Shown in pieces: positions 40,889 through 49,110 of a DNA stretch of 64,000 nucleotides (the stretch's first letter is position 1; each line of letters opens with the position of its first letter). The stretch lies in the NCBI RefSeq assembly GCF_000716715.1, contig NZ_JNYJ01000001.1, positions 186,001-250,000 of the forward strand, read 5' to 3'. Position numbers and translations under genes: made by a program. Below the pieces are notes generated by a model. The model was not told where the DNA came from, made no database searches, and worked only from the letters and a program-made list of their open reading frames with translations. The stretch is from Dactylosporangium aurantiacum (GTDB taxonomy: Bacteria; Actinomycetota; Actinomycetes; Mycobacteriales; Micromonosporaceae).

Positions 40889-41608
40889 TCACCGGCCGAA
40901 CGCCAGGTTCCCGCCACCGGTCACCACGTGCACCTTGTGCAGCGAGGCGGCCTCGGACTTCACGGTGCCGGACTGCTTGCCGCCGTCGAGCTCGACGTCC
41001 AGGGCGTAGCCGTCCGCGGTGAGCTTCAGCGTCACGTCGCCGCCGCCGCTGTCCACGTCGACCCGGTCCGGGGCCTGCGTCACGGCGACCTCGACGGCGC
41101 CGCCGCCGGTGCGGGCGGTCAGCTCCGGCGGGGCCAGGCCGTCGCCCTTCAGCGCGCCGCCGTCGGTGGACACGTCGATGATGCCGGTCAGCCCCGACAG
41201 CGTGATCGCGCCGCCGGCGCTGTCCAGGCGCACGCTCAGCGTGGACGGGATCTCCACCGTGTACGCGATCGAGCAGTCGCCGCTCGCGCAGCCGGTCGAG
41301 GCCAGCGTCAGCTCGCCGCCGTCGACGCTCTGCTTGCGGCCCGGCTTGTCGGCCTTGAACGTGGAGACCTCGGTCACCTTGATCGTGGCGGCCGCGCCGA
41401 CCTTCACCGTGATCGCGCCGCCGGCACTGTCGATGTCCACGACGCTGACGTCGTCCTTGACCTCGAAGGTGTTGGTGGCGGTCTGCTGCGCGCCGGGCCT
41501 GCCGGTGTCCGCACCCGGCGAGGGGTCGGCACCGCCGCAGCCGGCGAGGGCCGTCGGCGCCGCGAGGGCCAGCAGGGCGGCGAGCGTCAGAATCCGCGGT
41601 GACTTCAC
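40889..41608 (-). CDS. DUF4097-like lipoprotein with beta-helix repeats
   Basis: 239 residues from the GTG at 41608. The N-terminus is a lipoprotein signal with the lipobox LAGC (Cys about residue 23). The mature part consists of repeated short strands with DSAGGAITV, DSAGGAITLSGL, STDGGALKGDG, RTGGGAVEVAV and DSGGGDVTLKL, the pattern of DUF4097 or adhesin-like right-handed beta-helices. It is anchored on the outer face of the membrane. The function is unknown; members of this type often sit next to anti-sigma or two-component genes, but none is adjacent here. Confidence 0.83.
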   Translation of the reverse strand: MKSPRILTLAALLALAAPTALAGCGGADPSPGADTGRPGAQQTATNTFEVKDDVSVVDIDSAGGAITVKVGAAATIKVTEVSTFKADKPGRKQSVDGGELTLASTGCASGDCSIAYTVEIPSTLSVRLDSAGGAITLSGLTGIIDVSTDGGALKGDGLAPPELTARTGGGAVEVAVTQAPDRVDVDSGGGDVTLKLTADGYALDVELDGGKQSGTVKSEAASLHKVHVVTGGGNLAFGR

Positions 41609-41725
41609 GCAGGCCAGCTTCGCACGCCCGGCCGGCCACCCTCGGCGAGGGTGGTCACGCCGCTGTTTGCGCTGGTGGGGGAGGGGTACACAGTCGCTGT
41701 CAAGACCCGCCAGTGAGGAGGCCCG

Positions 41726-42226
41726 ATGTCCACGGACGCCATCGTCGTGCTCAAGGAAGACCACAAGAACGTCAAGCGGCTGTTCAAGGAGTTCCAGGCG
41801 GCCGAGGACGGCCCGGCGGAGAAGAAGGCGCGGATCGTCACGCAGATCCTGCAGGAGCTGACCGTCCACACGTACCTCGAGAACGAGGTCATGTACCCGG
41901 AGATCCGCCGCCTCCTGCCGGACCTCGACGACGACATCCTCGAGTCGTACGAGGAGCACCACGTCGCCGACGTGCTGTGCATGGAGCTGGCCACGATGAC
42001 CCCGGACGACGAGCACTTCGACGCGAAGGTCACCGTCCTCATCGAGAGCGTCACGCACCACATCGACGAGGAGGAGCAGGAGTGGTTCCCGAAGGTCCGC
42101 GAGCAGCTCGGCCGCAACCAGCTGCAGGAGATCGGCGCGCGGATGCAGCAGCTGCGCCCGGACGCGCCGACCACGCCGAGTGAGCCGAAGGCGCTGAAGA
42201 AGGCGCTCGACGCGATGCGTGCCTGA
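41726..42226 (+). CDS. Hemerythrin-domain protein
   Basis: 166 residues from the ATG at 41726 with GAGGAGG shortly before. The four-helix diiron pattern is visible: DHKNVKRLFKEF (first His), VHTYLENEVMYPEI (His and Glu), EEHHVADVL (His), and VTHHIDEEEQEWFP (His and Glu). It binds O2 or NO, or senses oxygen or iron, in the cytoplasm. The C-terminal tail is basic (PKALKKALDAMRA). It stands alone; the STAS gene 145 nt downstream has its own promoter. Confidence 0.92.
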   Translation: MSTDAIVVLKEDHKNVKRLFKEFQAAEDGPAEKKARIVTQILQELTVHTYLENEVMYPEIRRLLPDLDDDILESYEEHHVADVLCMELATMTPDDEHFDAKVTVLIESVTHHIDEEEQEWFPKVREQLGRNQLQEIGARMQQLRPDAPTTPSEPKALKKALDAMRA

Positions 42227-42357
42227 CCGAGGTCGATACGGTGCCGGTCGATACGGGCCGGTCGATGTGGTGCCGGCACACTCGGACGCCGTCCGGCCAC
42301 CAAAGGCCCGGGCGGGGTCATCCGACCGAAGGAGGCGCTCGGGGCGGGGTGTGCCGG

Positions 42358-42363
42358 TACCGT
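42358..42363 (+). promoter_or_regulatory. -10 box, TACCGT, leaderless-type
   Basis: TACCGT ends 8 nt before the ATG at 42372; this supports that start over a GTG at 42351. Confidence 0.4.
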
Positions 42364-42371
42364 CGAAACCG

Positions 42372-42842
42372 ATGAACGCCGTGGTGCTTGCCCTGCACGG
42401 GTTGCTCGTGGAAGGGACCGTCGAGACCGTCGAACCGGTCCTCGCCGGCTGTCTGGTCGCGGCGCAGCCGCGCCTGGTCCTGGACGTGTCACAGGTGACG
42501 GTGTGCGACACCGCCGGCGCCGCCCTGCTCGTGCGGGTCGCCGAGCTGGCCTGGCAGCGGGGCGGGGAGCTGCGGCTGGCCGCACCGTCGCCCGCGATCC
42601 GGTCGTGGTCGCAGGTGGCCGCCGGGATGGACCGCATCGCCGCCTTCGGCACCGTCGAGGGCGCGGTCGAGGCCGACCCGCGCGACCTGCTGACCGGTGC
42701 GGGCGCGGCGGGGCAGGGCGCGCCCGCACCGGCGGCGTGCGTCGACGAGCCCGCCTACCCGCAGCGCCGCCGCCCCCGCTGGCGGGTCAACCCTTCGGCC
42801 CGCGGACGATCACGCCGAGGTCCCGCATCACCGCGTCGGTGA
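42372..42842 (+). CDS. STAS-domain protein (anti-sigma-factor-antagonist type)
   Basis: 156 residues from the ATG at 42372. The first 95 residues form a STAS domain (LVLDVSQVTVCDTAGAALLVRVAELAWQRGGELRLAAP). The serine normally phosphorylated in SpoIIAA-type antagonists (DSSG) is replaced here by DTAG; a threonine could take its place. The C-terminal 55 residues are low complexity and end in a basic tail, and the last 56 nt overlap the convergent pentapeptide gene, so the true end may be disordered. No partner kinase or sigma factor is adjacent. Confidence 0.75.
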   Translation: MNAVVLALHGLLVEGTVETVEPVLAGCLVAAQPRLVLDVSQVTVCDTAGAALLVRVAELAWQRGGELRLAAPSPAIRSWSQVAAGMDRIAAFGTVEGAVEADPRDLLTGAGAAGQGAPAPAACVDEPAYPQRRRPRWRVNPSARGRSRRGPASPRR

Positions 42843-43455
42843 GGCCCGGCAGCTGCGCCGGCTCGATCGTGACGCCGCGCAGGCTGCTCACGCCGCTCAC
42901 CTCCGACAGCTGGTTGCCGCGCAGGTCGGCGCCGCGCAGGTCGCAGCTCTCGAACGACATCTGCCGCAGCCGGCACCCCGACATCGCCGCGTGCGGCAGG
43001 ACACAGTCGCGCAGGACGGTGTTGACCAGGACACACCCGACGAAGCCGGTCGGGCCGGTCGTGGTGATGTCGTCGAACGTCGCGGCGTCCAGCCGGCACC
43101 CCTCGAACAGCACGTCGTCGAGGCGCGACTCGGCCAGGTGCGCCCAGGTGAGCTTGCAGTTGACGAAGTGGACCCGCTCGAAGGTCAGCCCGGTCAGCCG
43201 GGCCGCGGTGAAGTCGACCTTCTCGAAGCGGCAGCCGGTGACCGTCACGTCCTCCCACACGACCCCGTTGAGGTCGAGATTCTCCAGGTGGGAGCGGCGC
43301 AACCGGGCGTCGATGAGGGTGGTGCGGATGGCGCGGCCGGTCCGCACGTGCGCGTCGTTGAGGTTGCCGCCCCAGGGCGCGCTGACCGGCTCGAGCTCCC
43401 CGGAGTCGATGACGGGAAGATCGATGTCGAGTTCGTGCACGGTGCGCAGTGCCAC
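42787..43455 (-). CDS. Pentapeptide-repeat protein
   Basis: 222 residues from the GTG at 43455; a GTG at 43464 is also possible. From residue 35 on it shows the A(D/N)Lxx-type rhythm with central Leu or Phe every five residues: LRRSHLENLDLNGVVWEDVTV, ARLTGLTFERVHFVNCKLTWAHLAES, CDLRGADLRGNQL. This folds as a four-sided right-handed beta-helix. Some such proteins (Qnr, MfpA) mimic DNA and protect gyrase; whether this one does is unknown. It is divergent from a TetR gene with only 33 nt between the starts, which suggests regulation by it. Confidence 0.85.
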   Translation of the reverse strand: MALRTVHELDIDLPVIDSGELEPVSAPWGGNLNDAHVRTGRAIRTTLIDARLRRSHLENLDLNGVVWEDVTVTGCRFEKVDFTAARLTGLTFERVHFVNCKLTWAHLAESRLDDVLFEGCRLDAATFDDITTTGPTGFVGCVLVNTVLRDCVLPHAAMSGCRLRQMSFESCDLRGADLRGNQLSEVSGVSSLRGVTIEPAQLPGLTDAVMRDLGVIVRGPKG

Positions 43456-43474
43456 GTACCTCACCGTACACACG

Positions 43475-43480
43475 TAGGCT
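43475..43480 (+). promoter_or_regulatory. -10 box, TAGGCT, before the TetR gene
   Basis: TAGGCT ends 8 nt before the ATG at 43489. Upstream, CGTACCTCACCGTACACACG contains repeated GTAC cores that could be the operator. Confidence 0.45.
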
Positions 43481-43488
43481 GATGCCCT

Positions 43489-44124
43489 ATGAACGATGCT
43501 GCAGTCGGGCAGCGGCGGGTTGACGGGCGCACGCTGCGGGCCGAGCGGACCCGGCGGGCCATCGTCGACGCCCACCTGGCGCTGCTGGAGGAGGGCGACC
43601 TCAAACCGACCGCGGAGCGCATCGCCGAGCGCGCCGGGGTCTCGCTGCGCGCGCTGTGGACCAACTTCAAGGACATGGAGCGGCTGTTCGCCGCCGCCGG
43701 CGCCAGGCTGATGGAGCGCCAGCTCGCCGAGCACCGGCCCGTGCCGCCGGAGCTGCCCCTGCCGCAGCGCATCGAGGTGTACTGCGATCAGCGGGCCCGG
43801 CTGCTCGAGCTGATCGCCCCGGCGGCCCGGGCGGCCCGGCTGCGGGAGCCGTTCTCGGCGGCGCTGCGGCACAACCGGACCTGGTACGTCACGAACGCCC
43901 GGGAGGAGCTGGAGAAGCTCTTCGCCGACGAGCTGACCCGCACCGGAGCCGACCGTGAGGCGACGCTGCACGCGCTGACGGTGGCCACCACGTTCGCCGC
44001 CTGGTCGATGCTGCGCGACGAGCTGCACCTGGACGTCGCGGCGGCGACCGCGGTGCTGCGCCGGTCCGTGACCGCGCTGCTACCGGGGGAAGCACCCGGC
44101 GGCGGGCCGGGCACCGAGGCATAA
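43489..44124 (+). CDS. TetR-family transcriptional regulator
   Basis: 211 residues from the ATG at 43489. The helix-turn-helix is at about 20-65: RRAIVDAHLALLEEGDLKPTAERIAERAGVSLRALWTNFKDMERLF. The C-terminal ligand domain is unassigned. It is divergent from the pentapeptide-repeat gene across 33 nt, too short for two independent promoters, so binding there would affect both genes. Confidence 0.9.
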   Translation: MNDAAVGQRRVDGRTLRAERTRRAIVDAHLALLEEGDLKPTAERIAERAGVSLRALWTNFKDMERLFAAAGARLMERQLAEHRPVPPELPLPQRIEVYCDQRARLLELIAPAARAARLREPFSAALRHNRTWYVTNAREELEKLFADELTRTGADREATLHALTVATTFAAWSMLRDELHLDVAAATAVLRRSVTALLPGEAPGGGPGTEA

Positions 44125-44231
44125 ATTTCGCTTAGATCGTCGTGAAATCGGCATCGCCGGTTGGGTCCGGCGACGGCCCGGCTCATAGGCTTCGGTGCGG
44201 TTTGAGTCATCTGCGCCCCAGGAGGCAACCG

Positions 44232-45020
44232 GTGTCCGCGTACGGCCCGTACGACGCCTATCGCGAAGAGGCGTACCGCGAAGAGCCTGTCATCGAGGCC
44301 CACGAGCCCCGGCACCGCCGCGGCACCCGGCTCGCCCTGGTCCTCGGCGTCGGCGTCGCCGCCCTGCTCGTCGTCGGTGCGACCGCGCTCGGCGGGGTCG
44401 TGCTGCTCGGCCACGACGGTCAGACCGGCGACGCGGCCCGCACCGCCGTCGCGGGCGACACCACCGGCGACCCGGCCGGGGCCGGCCAGCCCGGCGGCGA
44501 CCCGGCCGGCGTCGACGGCGCCCTCGCCTCCGCGTCGCCGACCGAGGCCGCCTCCGCGGCGCCGAGCAGCGCCGCGCCGACGAAGGCGCAGACCACACCG
44601 CCGGCGAAGCCGAAGACCACCGCCCCGGCCGGCAACCTGTCCTACGAGGAGCAGGTCCTCGCGATCACCAACGTGGAGCGGGCGAAGGCCGGCTGCAAGC
44701 CCCTGGCCTACAACGCGAAGCTCGCCACCGCGGCCCGTAAGCACTCGCAGGACATGGCCACCAACGACTACTTCTCGCACACGTCGCAGGACGGCACCAG
44801 CTTCGCCACCCGCATCACCAACGCCGGCTACAAGTGGTCCGGCGCGGCGGAGAACATCGCCAAGGGCCAGCGCACCCCGGCCGACGTGATGAATGCCTGG
44901 ATGAACAGCGCCGGGCACCGCGCCAACATCCTCAACTGCGGGCTGAAGGACCTCGGCGTCGGCCTCGCGTACCAGGGCAAGACCCCGATCTGGACGCAGG
45001 ACTTCGGCAGCCCCCGGTAA
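44232..45020 (+). CDS. Membrane-anchored CAP-domain (SCP/PR-1-like) protein
   Basis: 262 residues. I chose the GTG at 44232 because AGGAGGCAACCG stands directly before it; the frame is open 30 codons further up. A Tyr/Glu-rich cytoplasmic N-tail (AYGPYDAYREEAYREEP) is followed by one membrane helix (LALVLGVGVAALLVVGATALG). A disordered Ala/Pro/Thr linker leads to a CAP domain with ITNVERAKAGCKPLAYN, ARKHSQDMATNDYFSH, GAAENIAKG and the GHRANILNC block. CAP domains are extracellular; bacterial ones are poorly understood. A hairpin terminator follows. Confidence 0.9.
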   Translation: MSAYGPYDAYREEAYREEPVIEAHEPRHRRGTRLALVLGVGVAALLVVGATALGGVVLLGHDGQTGDAARTAVAGDTTGDPAGAGQPGGDPAGVDGALASASPTEAASAAPSSAAPTKAQTTPPAKPKTTAPAGNLSYEEQVLAITNVERAKAGCKPLAYNAKLATAARKHSQDMATNDYFSHTSQDGTSFATRITNAGYKWSGAAENIAKGQRTPADVMNAWMNSAGHRANILNCGLKDLGVGLAYQGKTPIWTQDFGSPR

Positions 45021-45031
45021 CCGGCGGCAGG

Positions 45032-45063
45032 CGCCCGCCGGTCGAGTCAGCGATCGGCGGGCG
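45032..45063 (+). terminator. Hairpin terminator after the CAP gene
   Basis: CGCCCGCCG (45032-45040) and CGGCGGGCG (45055-45063) form a 9-bp perfect stem around a 14-nt loop, 12 nt after the stop. Confidence 0.6.
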
Positions 45064-45281
45064 TTGATCGTTACCGCCCGGTAGTTGGAAAGGCACCGTC
45101 CAGCGGTTGCGCTCCGGCGCGCGGTTCGGCATCGTGCACATCGGTCAGTGCTTATGGTGCCCGGGCGGATTACTCAATTTCCCTTCGCGCGGGTGCGTTT
45201 TACCCGCAACTCGAACCTGTTCCCCGGCGCGCCCGGCCACACGTCGCGCGGGCCGCGTACTTCGAGCAAGGGACCACGAAC

Positions 45282-46193
45282 GTGATCGCTGCCTTCCTGC
45301 GCCGGCGGGCCCGGGTGGCCGCCGCGTCCGCCGCGGTGGTGCTGCTGGGCCTCGGCACGGCCCTCGCCGGCGCGTCCCCGGCCGCCGCTGCCGGGGTCGG
45401 CTATGTCCGCCTCGCGCACCTGTCGCCCGACACCCCGGCCGTCGACGTGTACCTGAGCGCCGTGAACGGCTCGATGGCGACGCAGAAGTTCGACGCGGTC
45501 GGCTACGGCGTGGTGTCGAAGTACCTGCCGCTGGCGCCCGGCACCTACGCGGTGGCGATGCGGCTGCCCGGCGCGGCCGCCGACAGCCCGCCCGTGCTGA
45601 GCACCCAGGCGACCGTCGTGGAGGGCAAGGCGTACACGGTCGCCGGCGTCGGCAAGTTCACCGACCTCGGCCTGCGCGTCATCCCCGACGACCTGGCCCT
45701 CACCGACCCGAGCAAGGCCAAGGTCCGCGTCGTGCAGGCGTCGGTGAAGCAGCCGGTCCTCGACGTGTCGATCGCCGGCGGGGCGAAGGTCGCCGGCAAC
45801 GTCGAGTTCGCCACCACCACCGACTACCAGCTGGTCGAGCCCGGCACGTGGACACTGCGGCTGGCCGCGCCGAGCGTCACCACCGCCGCGACCACCGTCA
45901 CCGCGCCCTTGAAGGCCGGCAGCGTCTACTCGCTGATCGTGCTCGACGGCCGCACCGGCCTCACCGCGCAGCTGCGCACCGACGCGACCAGCAACGGCGT
46001 GCCCGCCGGCGGGGTCGACACCGGTGGCGGCGGCATGGCCGGGAACGTCGCCGGCGACCGGTCCGGCGGCTGGCGGGTCGCCGCGCTCGTCGCCGCGCCG
46101 CTGGCGCTGCTGGCCGTGCTGCTGGGCGGGGGCGGCGCGCTGCTGCGGCGCCGCCGCGGTGGCCGTGGTGCGGTCACGGCGCAGCCGTCGTAG
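45282..46193 (+). CDS. Secreted DUF4397-domain surface protein with C-terminal membrane anchor
   Basis: 303 residues from the GTG at 45282. The N-terminus is a signal peptide (RRRARVAAASAAVVLLGLG...ASPAAAA). The DUF4397 domain begins GVGYVRLAHLSPDTPAVDVYL and is followed by a related second sandwich (VRVVQASVKQPVLDVSIAG). A Gly-rich spacer, one hydrophobic helix and an RRRRGGRG tail form a cell-wall-anchor layout, but I see no LPxTG-like motif. The class F sortase gene starts 37 nt downstream, so a functional link is likely. Confidence 0.85.
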   Translation: MIAAFLRRRARVAAASAAVVLLGLGTALAGASPAAAAGVGYVRLAHLSPDTPAVDVYLSAVNGSMATQKFDAVGYGVVSKYLPLAPGTYAVAMRLPGAAADSPPVLSTQATVVEGKAYTVAGVGKFTDLGLRVIPDDLALTDPSKAKVRVVQASVKQPVLDVSIAGGAKVAGNVEFATTTDYQLVEPGTWTLRLAAPSVTTAATTVTAPLKAGSVYSLIVLDGRTGLTAQLRTDATSNGVPAGGVDTGGGGMAGNVAGDRSGGWRVAALVAAPLALLAVLLGGGGALLRRRRGGRGAVTAQPS

Positions 46194-46218
46194 CGGGCCG
46201 CCGCCGGGGCGCGTCTCG

Positions 46219-46224
46219 TAGGCT
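46219..46224 (+). promoter_or_regulatory. -10 box, TAGGCT, before the sortase gene
   Basis: TAGGCT ends 6 nt before the ATG at 46231, suggesting that the sortase can be made from its own leaderless mRNA. Confidence 0.45.
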
Positions 46225-46230
46225 GGCCGC

Positions 46231-46902
46231 ATGGTGAGGTCCGCCGGGCACGTCGTCAGGCACCGCGCGGTCCGCCTGAGCCCCGGCCGGCGGCGGACCC
46301 TGACGCTGCTCGCCTGCGTGCTGGCCCTCGCCGCGCCGGTCTACGCCGGCACGGCGGCGCTCGTCGGCCGCCGCCTCGACATCGACGCCGGTGGGGCCAC
46401 CTGGATCGTGCCGCACCGCATCGAGCTGGAGCCGGGCGGGGCGGAGGGCGGGGCCGCCGGCGCGCCGCCGACGCGGCTGCGGATCGCGGCGCTGGGGGTC
46501 GACACCGGCCTGGAGCGGCTCGCGGTCGACGGGACCGGGCAGCTGCAGAGCCCGAAGGTGTACGAGGAGGCCGGCTGGTTCGCCGCGGGCACCGCACCCG
46601 GCGACCCGGGCCCGGCGGTGCTGGCCGGGCACGTCGACTCGCGCACCGGACCGGCGGTGTTCTACAAGCTGCACGAGCTCGACGCGGGCGACCGGATCGA
46701 GGTGCAGCGCGGCGGGGTGTGGCTCACCTTCACGGTGACGGCCCGCGAGCACTACGCGAAGGCCAGGTTTCCCAGCGACCGGGTCTACGGCCCGACGCCG
46801 CTGCCGGAGCTGCGCCTGATCACCTGCGGCGGGGACTTCGACGCCGCCCGCCACTCCTACCGCGACAACGTGGTCGTCTACGCGGTGCTCGCCAACGTTT
46901 AG
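46231..46902 (+). CDS. Class F sortase
   Basis: 223 residues from the ATG at 46231. One N-terminal hydrophobic segment (LTLLACVLALAAPVYAG) anchors it outside the membrane. The sortase domain has PTRLRIAALGVDTGLERLAVD, the catalytic His in VLAGHVDS, Cys in LRLITCGGDF and Arg in HSYRDNVVVYA. Class F sortases of actinobacteria often lack known substrates; the DUF4397 protein just upstream is a candidate, or the pair may act in the same surface process. Confidence 0.92.
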   Translation: MVRSAGHVVRHRAVRLSPGRRRTLTLLACVLALAAPVYAGTAALVGRRLDIDAGGATWIVPHRIELEPGGAEGGAAGAPPTRLRIAALGVDTGLERLAVDGTGQLQSPKVYEEAGWFAAGTAPGDPGPAVLAGHVDSRTGPAVFYKLHELDAGDRIEVQRGGVWLTFTVTAREHYAKARFPSDRVYGPTPLPELRLITCGGDFDAARHSYRDNVVVYAVLANV

Positions 46903-47074
46903 GGTCGGTGTGCCAGGTCGCCTCGCGGCGATAGGCGCATCACGGCTCCAGCCGAACGGTATTCCGTGAAGGCAGTGTGGTGAGGCCCGGGGACACACAG
47001 CACACCGACTCACTCGACAGTAGCGCGTCGGGCACCCGTCGTCCCGTGATCTGGATCTCCGAAATTGCCCCGGC

Positions 47075-47257
47075 TCAGCGCTTGCGCACGCCGCGCAGGA
47101 ACAGCACGGCACCGATGACCGCGGCGACCGGGCCGATCACCGCCCAGATCGTGCTGCCGCTCATCGAGCTGCCGCCGAGCACGTCCAGGCCCTGCAGGGT
47201 CCAGACCACGCCGGAGAGGATGAGCAGCGCACCGACGACGACCAGGACCCATCTCAT
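47075..47257 (-). CDS. Small two-helix membrane protein
   Basis: 60 residues from the ATG at 47257. Two hydrophobic helices (WVLVVVGALLILSGVVWTLQGL and IWAVIGPVAAVIGAVLFL) are joined by a short loop LGGSSMSGST and end in a basic RGVRKR tail. It matches a widespread small actinobacterial membrane protein of unknown function. A GTG at 47266 would lie inside the TACTGT -10 box, so the ATG is preferred. Confidence 0.75.
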   Translation of the reverse strand: MRWVLVVVGALLILSGVVWTLQGLDVLGGSSMSGSTIWAVIGPVAAVIGAVLFLRGVRKR

Positions 47258-47264
47258 ATCGCTC

Positions 47265-47270
47265 ACAGTA
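47265..47270 (-). promoter_or_regulatory. -10 box, TACTGT, leaderless-type
   Basis: TACTGT on the minus strand ends 7 nt before the ATG at 47257. Confidence 0.4.
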
Positions 47271-47290
47271 GTGCCACCGCCGGGGCGGAC

Positions 47291-48193
47291 CTAGAGCAGT
47301 GCCGATGCCTTCCACAGCCGGCGGGCCGGCCCCTCGACCAGGCCCAGCTCCTGCAGGTAGGCGGTGACCCGCTCGGCCGACCAGCGCAGCGTCTCGCGGA
47401 ACGCCGGGTTGGCCCAGGCCGCGGCCCGGGCCCGGGCCGGGTCGAGGCCGACCGCCGCGTAGGCGCCGGGGTGGATCAGCGAGTGGGTGACCGTCCAGGC
47501 GGCCCGGCCGATCATCAGCCGCGAGTACGCCAGGGACAGCCGCCCGCCGAAGCCGCGCCGGCTCGCCGCGACCTGGCGGGCGAGCTCGTCACGGGCGTAG
47601 CGGATGTGCCGGGCCTCCTCCACGACGTGGATCCGCGACACCATCCGGACCAGGGGCTGCAGGCTGTCGTCGGCCATCGCCTCGCGCTGCAGGGCGTCGA
47701 GGATCTCCTCGGCGATGAGCGCGGCGGCGAACGTCTGCACCCCGCCGGCGGTGGCGCCGAGGTACCGGCCGAGGGCGCGCTCGACGGGCGCCGGCCGGTA
47801 CGCGGGCGTGCCGAACGCCTCGATCATCCGCGCGAACATGATGGAGTGCCGGCACTCGTCGCCGATCTCGGTCAGCGCGTACTGCACGTGGCCGGTGCGC
47901 GGGTCCTGGTCGCTGACGTGGCGCAGCAGCAGCCCCATGAGCAGCATCTCGAACCAGATGCCGACGCTGGCGATGCTGGCCACCTCGTGCTTGGACAGCT
48001 CGATGCGCCGCCGCTCGTCGAGGTCCTCCCACAGGGGCGTGCCGAACAGCGACAGCCGGTGCGCGGGGGCGAACATGCGCCCCGGGTCCAGCGGCGCACG
48101 CCAGTCGATGTCGACGTCGGGGTCGTAGGAGTTGCCGGCGGAGATCTTCAGCAGCCGCGCGGCGGTGGCCTCGCGCTCGTCGGTGGTCGGCAT
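47291..48193 (-). CDS. AurF-like diiron oxygenase
   Basis: 300 residues from the ATG at 48193, preceded by AAGGAGCAGCG. Ferritin-like diiron motifs are visible: Glu in SIASVGIWFEMLLMG, EIGDECRHS (ExxxxH-type), AEEILDALQREAM and EEARHIRYARDEL, as in the p-aminobenzoate N-oxygenase AurF family. It would use O2 and a di-iron site to oxidise an amine or related substrate, which is unknown. It is divergent from a DUF4873 gene, and the 46-nt gap between them carries a palindrome matching the candidate TetR operator at 16530. Confidence 0.87.
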   Translation of the reverse strand: MPTTDEREATAARLLKISAGNSYDPDVDIDWRAPLDPGRMFAPAHRLSLFGTPLWEDLDERRRIELSKHEVASIASVGIWFEMLLMGLLLRHVSDQDPRTGHVQYALTEIGDECRHSIMFARMIEAFGTPAYRPAPVERALGRYLGATAGGVQTFAAALIAEEILDALQREAMADDSLQPLVRMVSRIHVVEEARHIRYARDELARQVAASRRGFGGRLSLAYSRLMIGRAAWTVTHSLIHPGAYAAVGLDPARARAAAWANPAFRETLRWSAERVTAYLQELGLVEGPARRLWKASALL

Positions 48194-48223
48194 CGCTGCT
48201 CCTTGACGGCTCCGGCGGGACTT

Positions 48224-48239
48224 GGTACTCATCAGTACC
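48224..48239. promoter_or_regulatory. Candidate TetR operator, GGTAC-N6-GTACC, second site
   Basis: GGTACTCATCAGTACC has 6-bp perfect inverted arms and the same GGTAC-N6-GTACC layout as 16530-16545. It touches the DUF4873 start codon and lies 31 nt before the AurF-like start, so a bound repressor would block both. Confidence 0.55.
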
Positions 48240-48527
48240 ATGCCTGAGGAACCACGGCCGGTCAAGGCCGAGCTGCTCGTCGACGGCGCCGTCCACGCCG
48301 TGCGGCTGCACCTGAGCGGCCACTTCCAGCCCCTCGACGGGCGCTACCACTGGGGCGGGCGGATGAGCGGCGACCCGGCGGTGCCGGCGCTGGTGCGCGC
48401 GGGCCGCCGGGACGTGCTGCTGCGGTGCGGGCCGGCCGATCCGGTGCCGGCCCGGCTGCTGGAGATCGACCCCTGGGGCAACGTCCGCTTCGGCGGCACC
48501 GGCGCCCCGCCGGACGGCGTCAGGTAG
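48240..48527 (+). CDS. DUF4873-domain protein
   Basis: 95 residues from the ATG at 48240, directly after the palindrome. It begins MPEEPRPVKAELLVDGAVHAVRLHLSGHFQPLDGRYHWGGRM, a pattern I recognise from DUF4873, found alone or at the C-terminus of actinobacterial flavin monooxygenases. A second stretch ARLLEIDPWGNVRFGGTG completes the domain. It probably works with the divergent AurF-like oxygenase under the same regulator. No ribosome site is visible, so the mRNA may be leaderless. Confidence 0.8.
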   Translation: MPEEPRPVKAELLVDGAVHAVRLHLSGHFQPLDGRYHWGGRMSGDPAVPALVRAGRRDVLLRCGPADPVPARLLEIDPWGNVRFGGTGAPPDGVR

Positions 48528-48678
48528 CCGTCGTGCGGCCGTCGTGCGGCTGGGCGCCGCGAGGGAAACGTCGGGCGCCACCCGTCGGCCGTGCCCCCGG
48601 CAGCTGGCGGACTGCTCGCGGCGGGGTGGTCGGCGGTGTGGCGCCCGGTTGACGCGGTCCCGGTGGTGCGGTGCGCGG

Positions 48679-49110
48679 TCAGCGCCCGGCGAGGAGCCGG
48701 TTGACCGCGTTGTCGACGTCCAGGTGGTCGGTCTCGTGCCCGCGCGGCACGACGCTGTACGTGCGGCGCAGGAAGCGCACCAGCACGCTGCGCGGCACCT
48801 CGAACAGCGCGTTGCCGTCCGGTGAGGACAGGGCCAGGGCGACGAAGTCGCCGCGCGGGCCGTTCCACGGCCAGACGCGCACGTCACCGATGCCCGCGGG
48901 CTCGTCCAGGCCGGTGAACAGCAGCTCACGGGCGAACGACCAGCTGACCGGCTCGCCGCCCGCCGACTCGGCGTGGAACAGCACGTGCACCGCGTACGGG
49001 TCGTTCGGGTCGTATCGCAAGCTGGCTCGCACCGGCAATGCAGTCGCGTCGGGCGCGACGAGTCGTAGGGATGTCTCGACCTCGACGGTCGATGGTCGGA
49101 TGGCGCTCAT
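48679..49110 (-). CDS. SsgA-like protein (SsgB-type sporulation/cell-division regulator)
   Basis: 143 residues from the ATG at 49110. The SALP family pattern is clear: VRASLRYDPNDPYAVHVLFH, WSFARELLFTGLDEPAGIGDVRVWP, VALALSSPDGNALFEVPRSVLVRFLRRTYSVVPRG. In Streptomyces, SsgB recruits FtsZ at sporulation septa. The protein is more like SsgB than SsgA in length and core motifs, but orthology was not tested. Its presence points to a sporulating actinomycete. Confidence 0.9.
   Translation of the reverse strand: MSAIRPSTVEVETSLRLVAPDATALPVRASLRYDPNDPYAVHVLFHAESAGGEPVSWSFARELLFTGLDEPAGIGDVRVWPWNGPRGDFVALALSSPDGNALFEVPRSVLVRFLRRTYSVVPRGHETDHLDVDNAVNRLLAGR

Noticed and set aside
46903..47074. Terminator or small gene after the sortase
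   Set aside because: Only a 5-bp stem (TCGCC/GGCGA) is found and no convincing frame exists.
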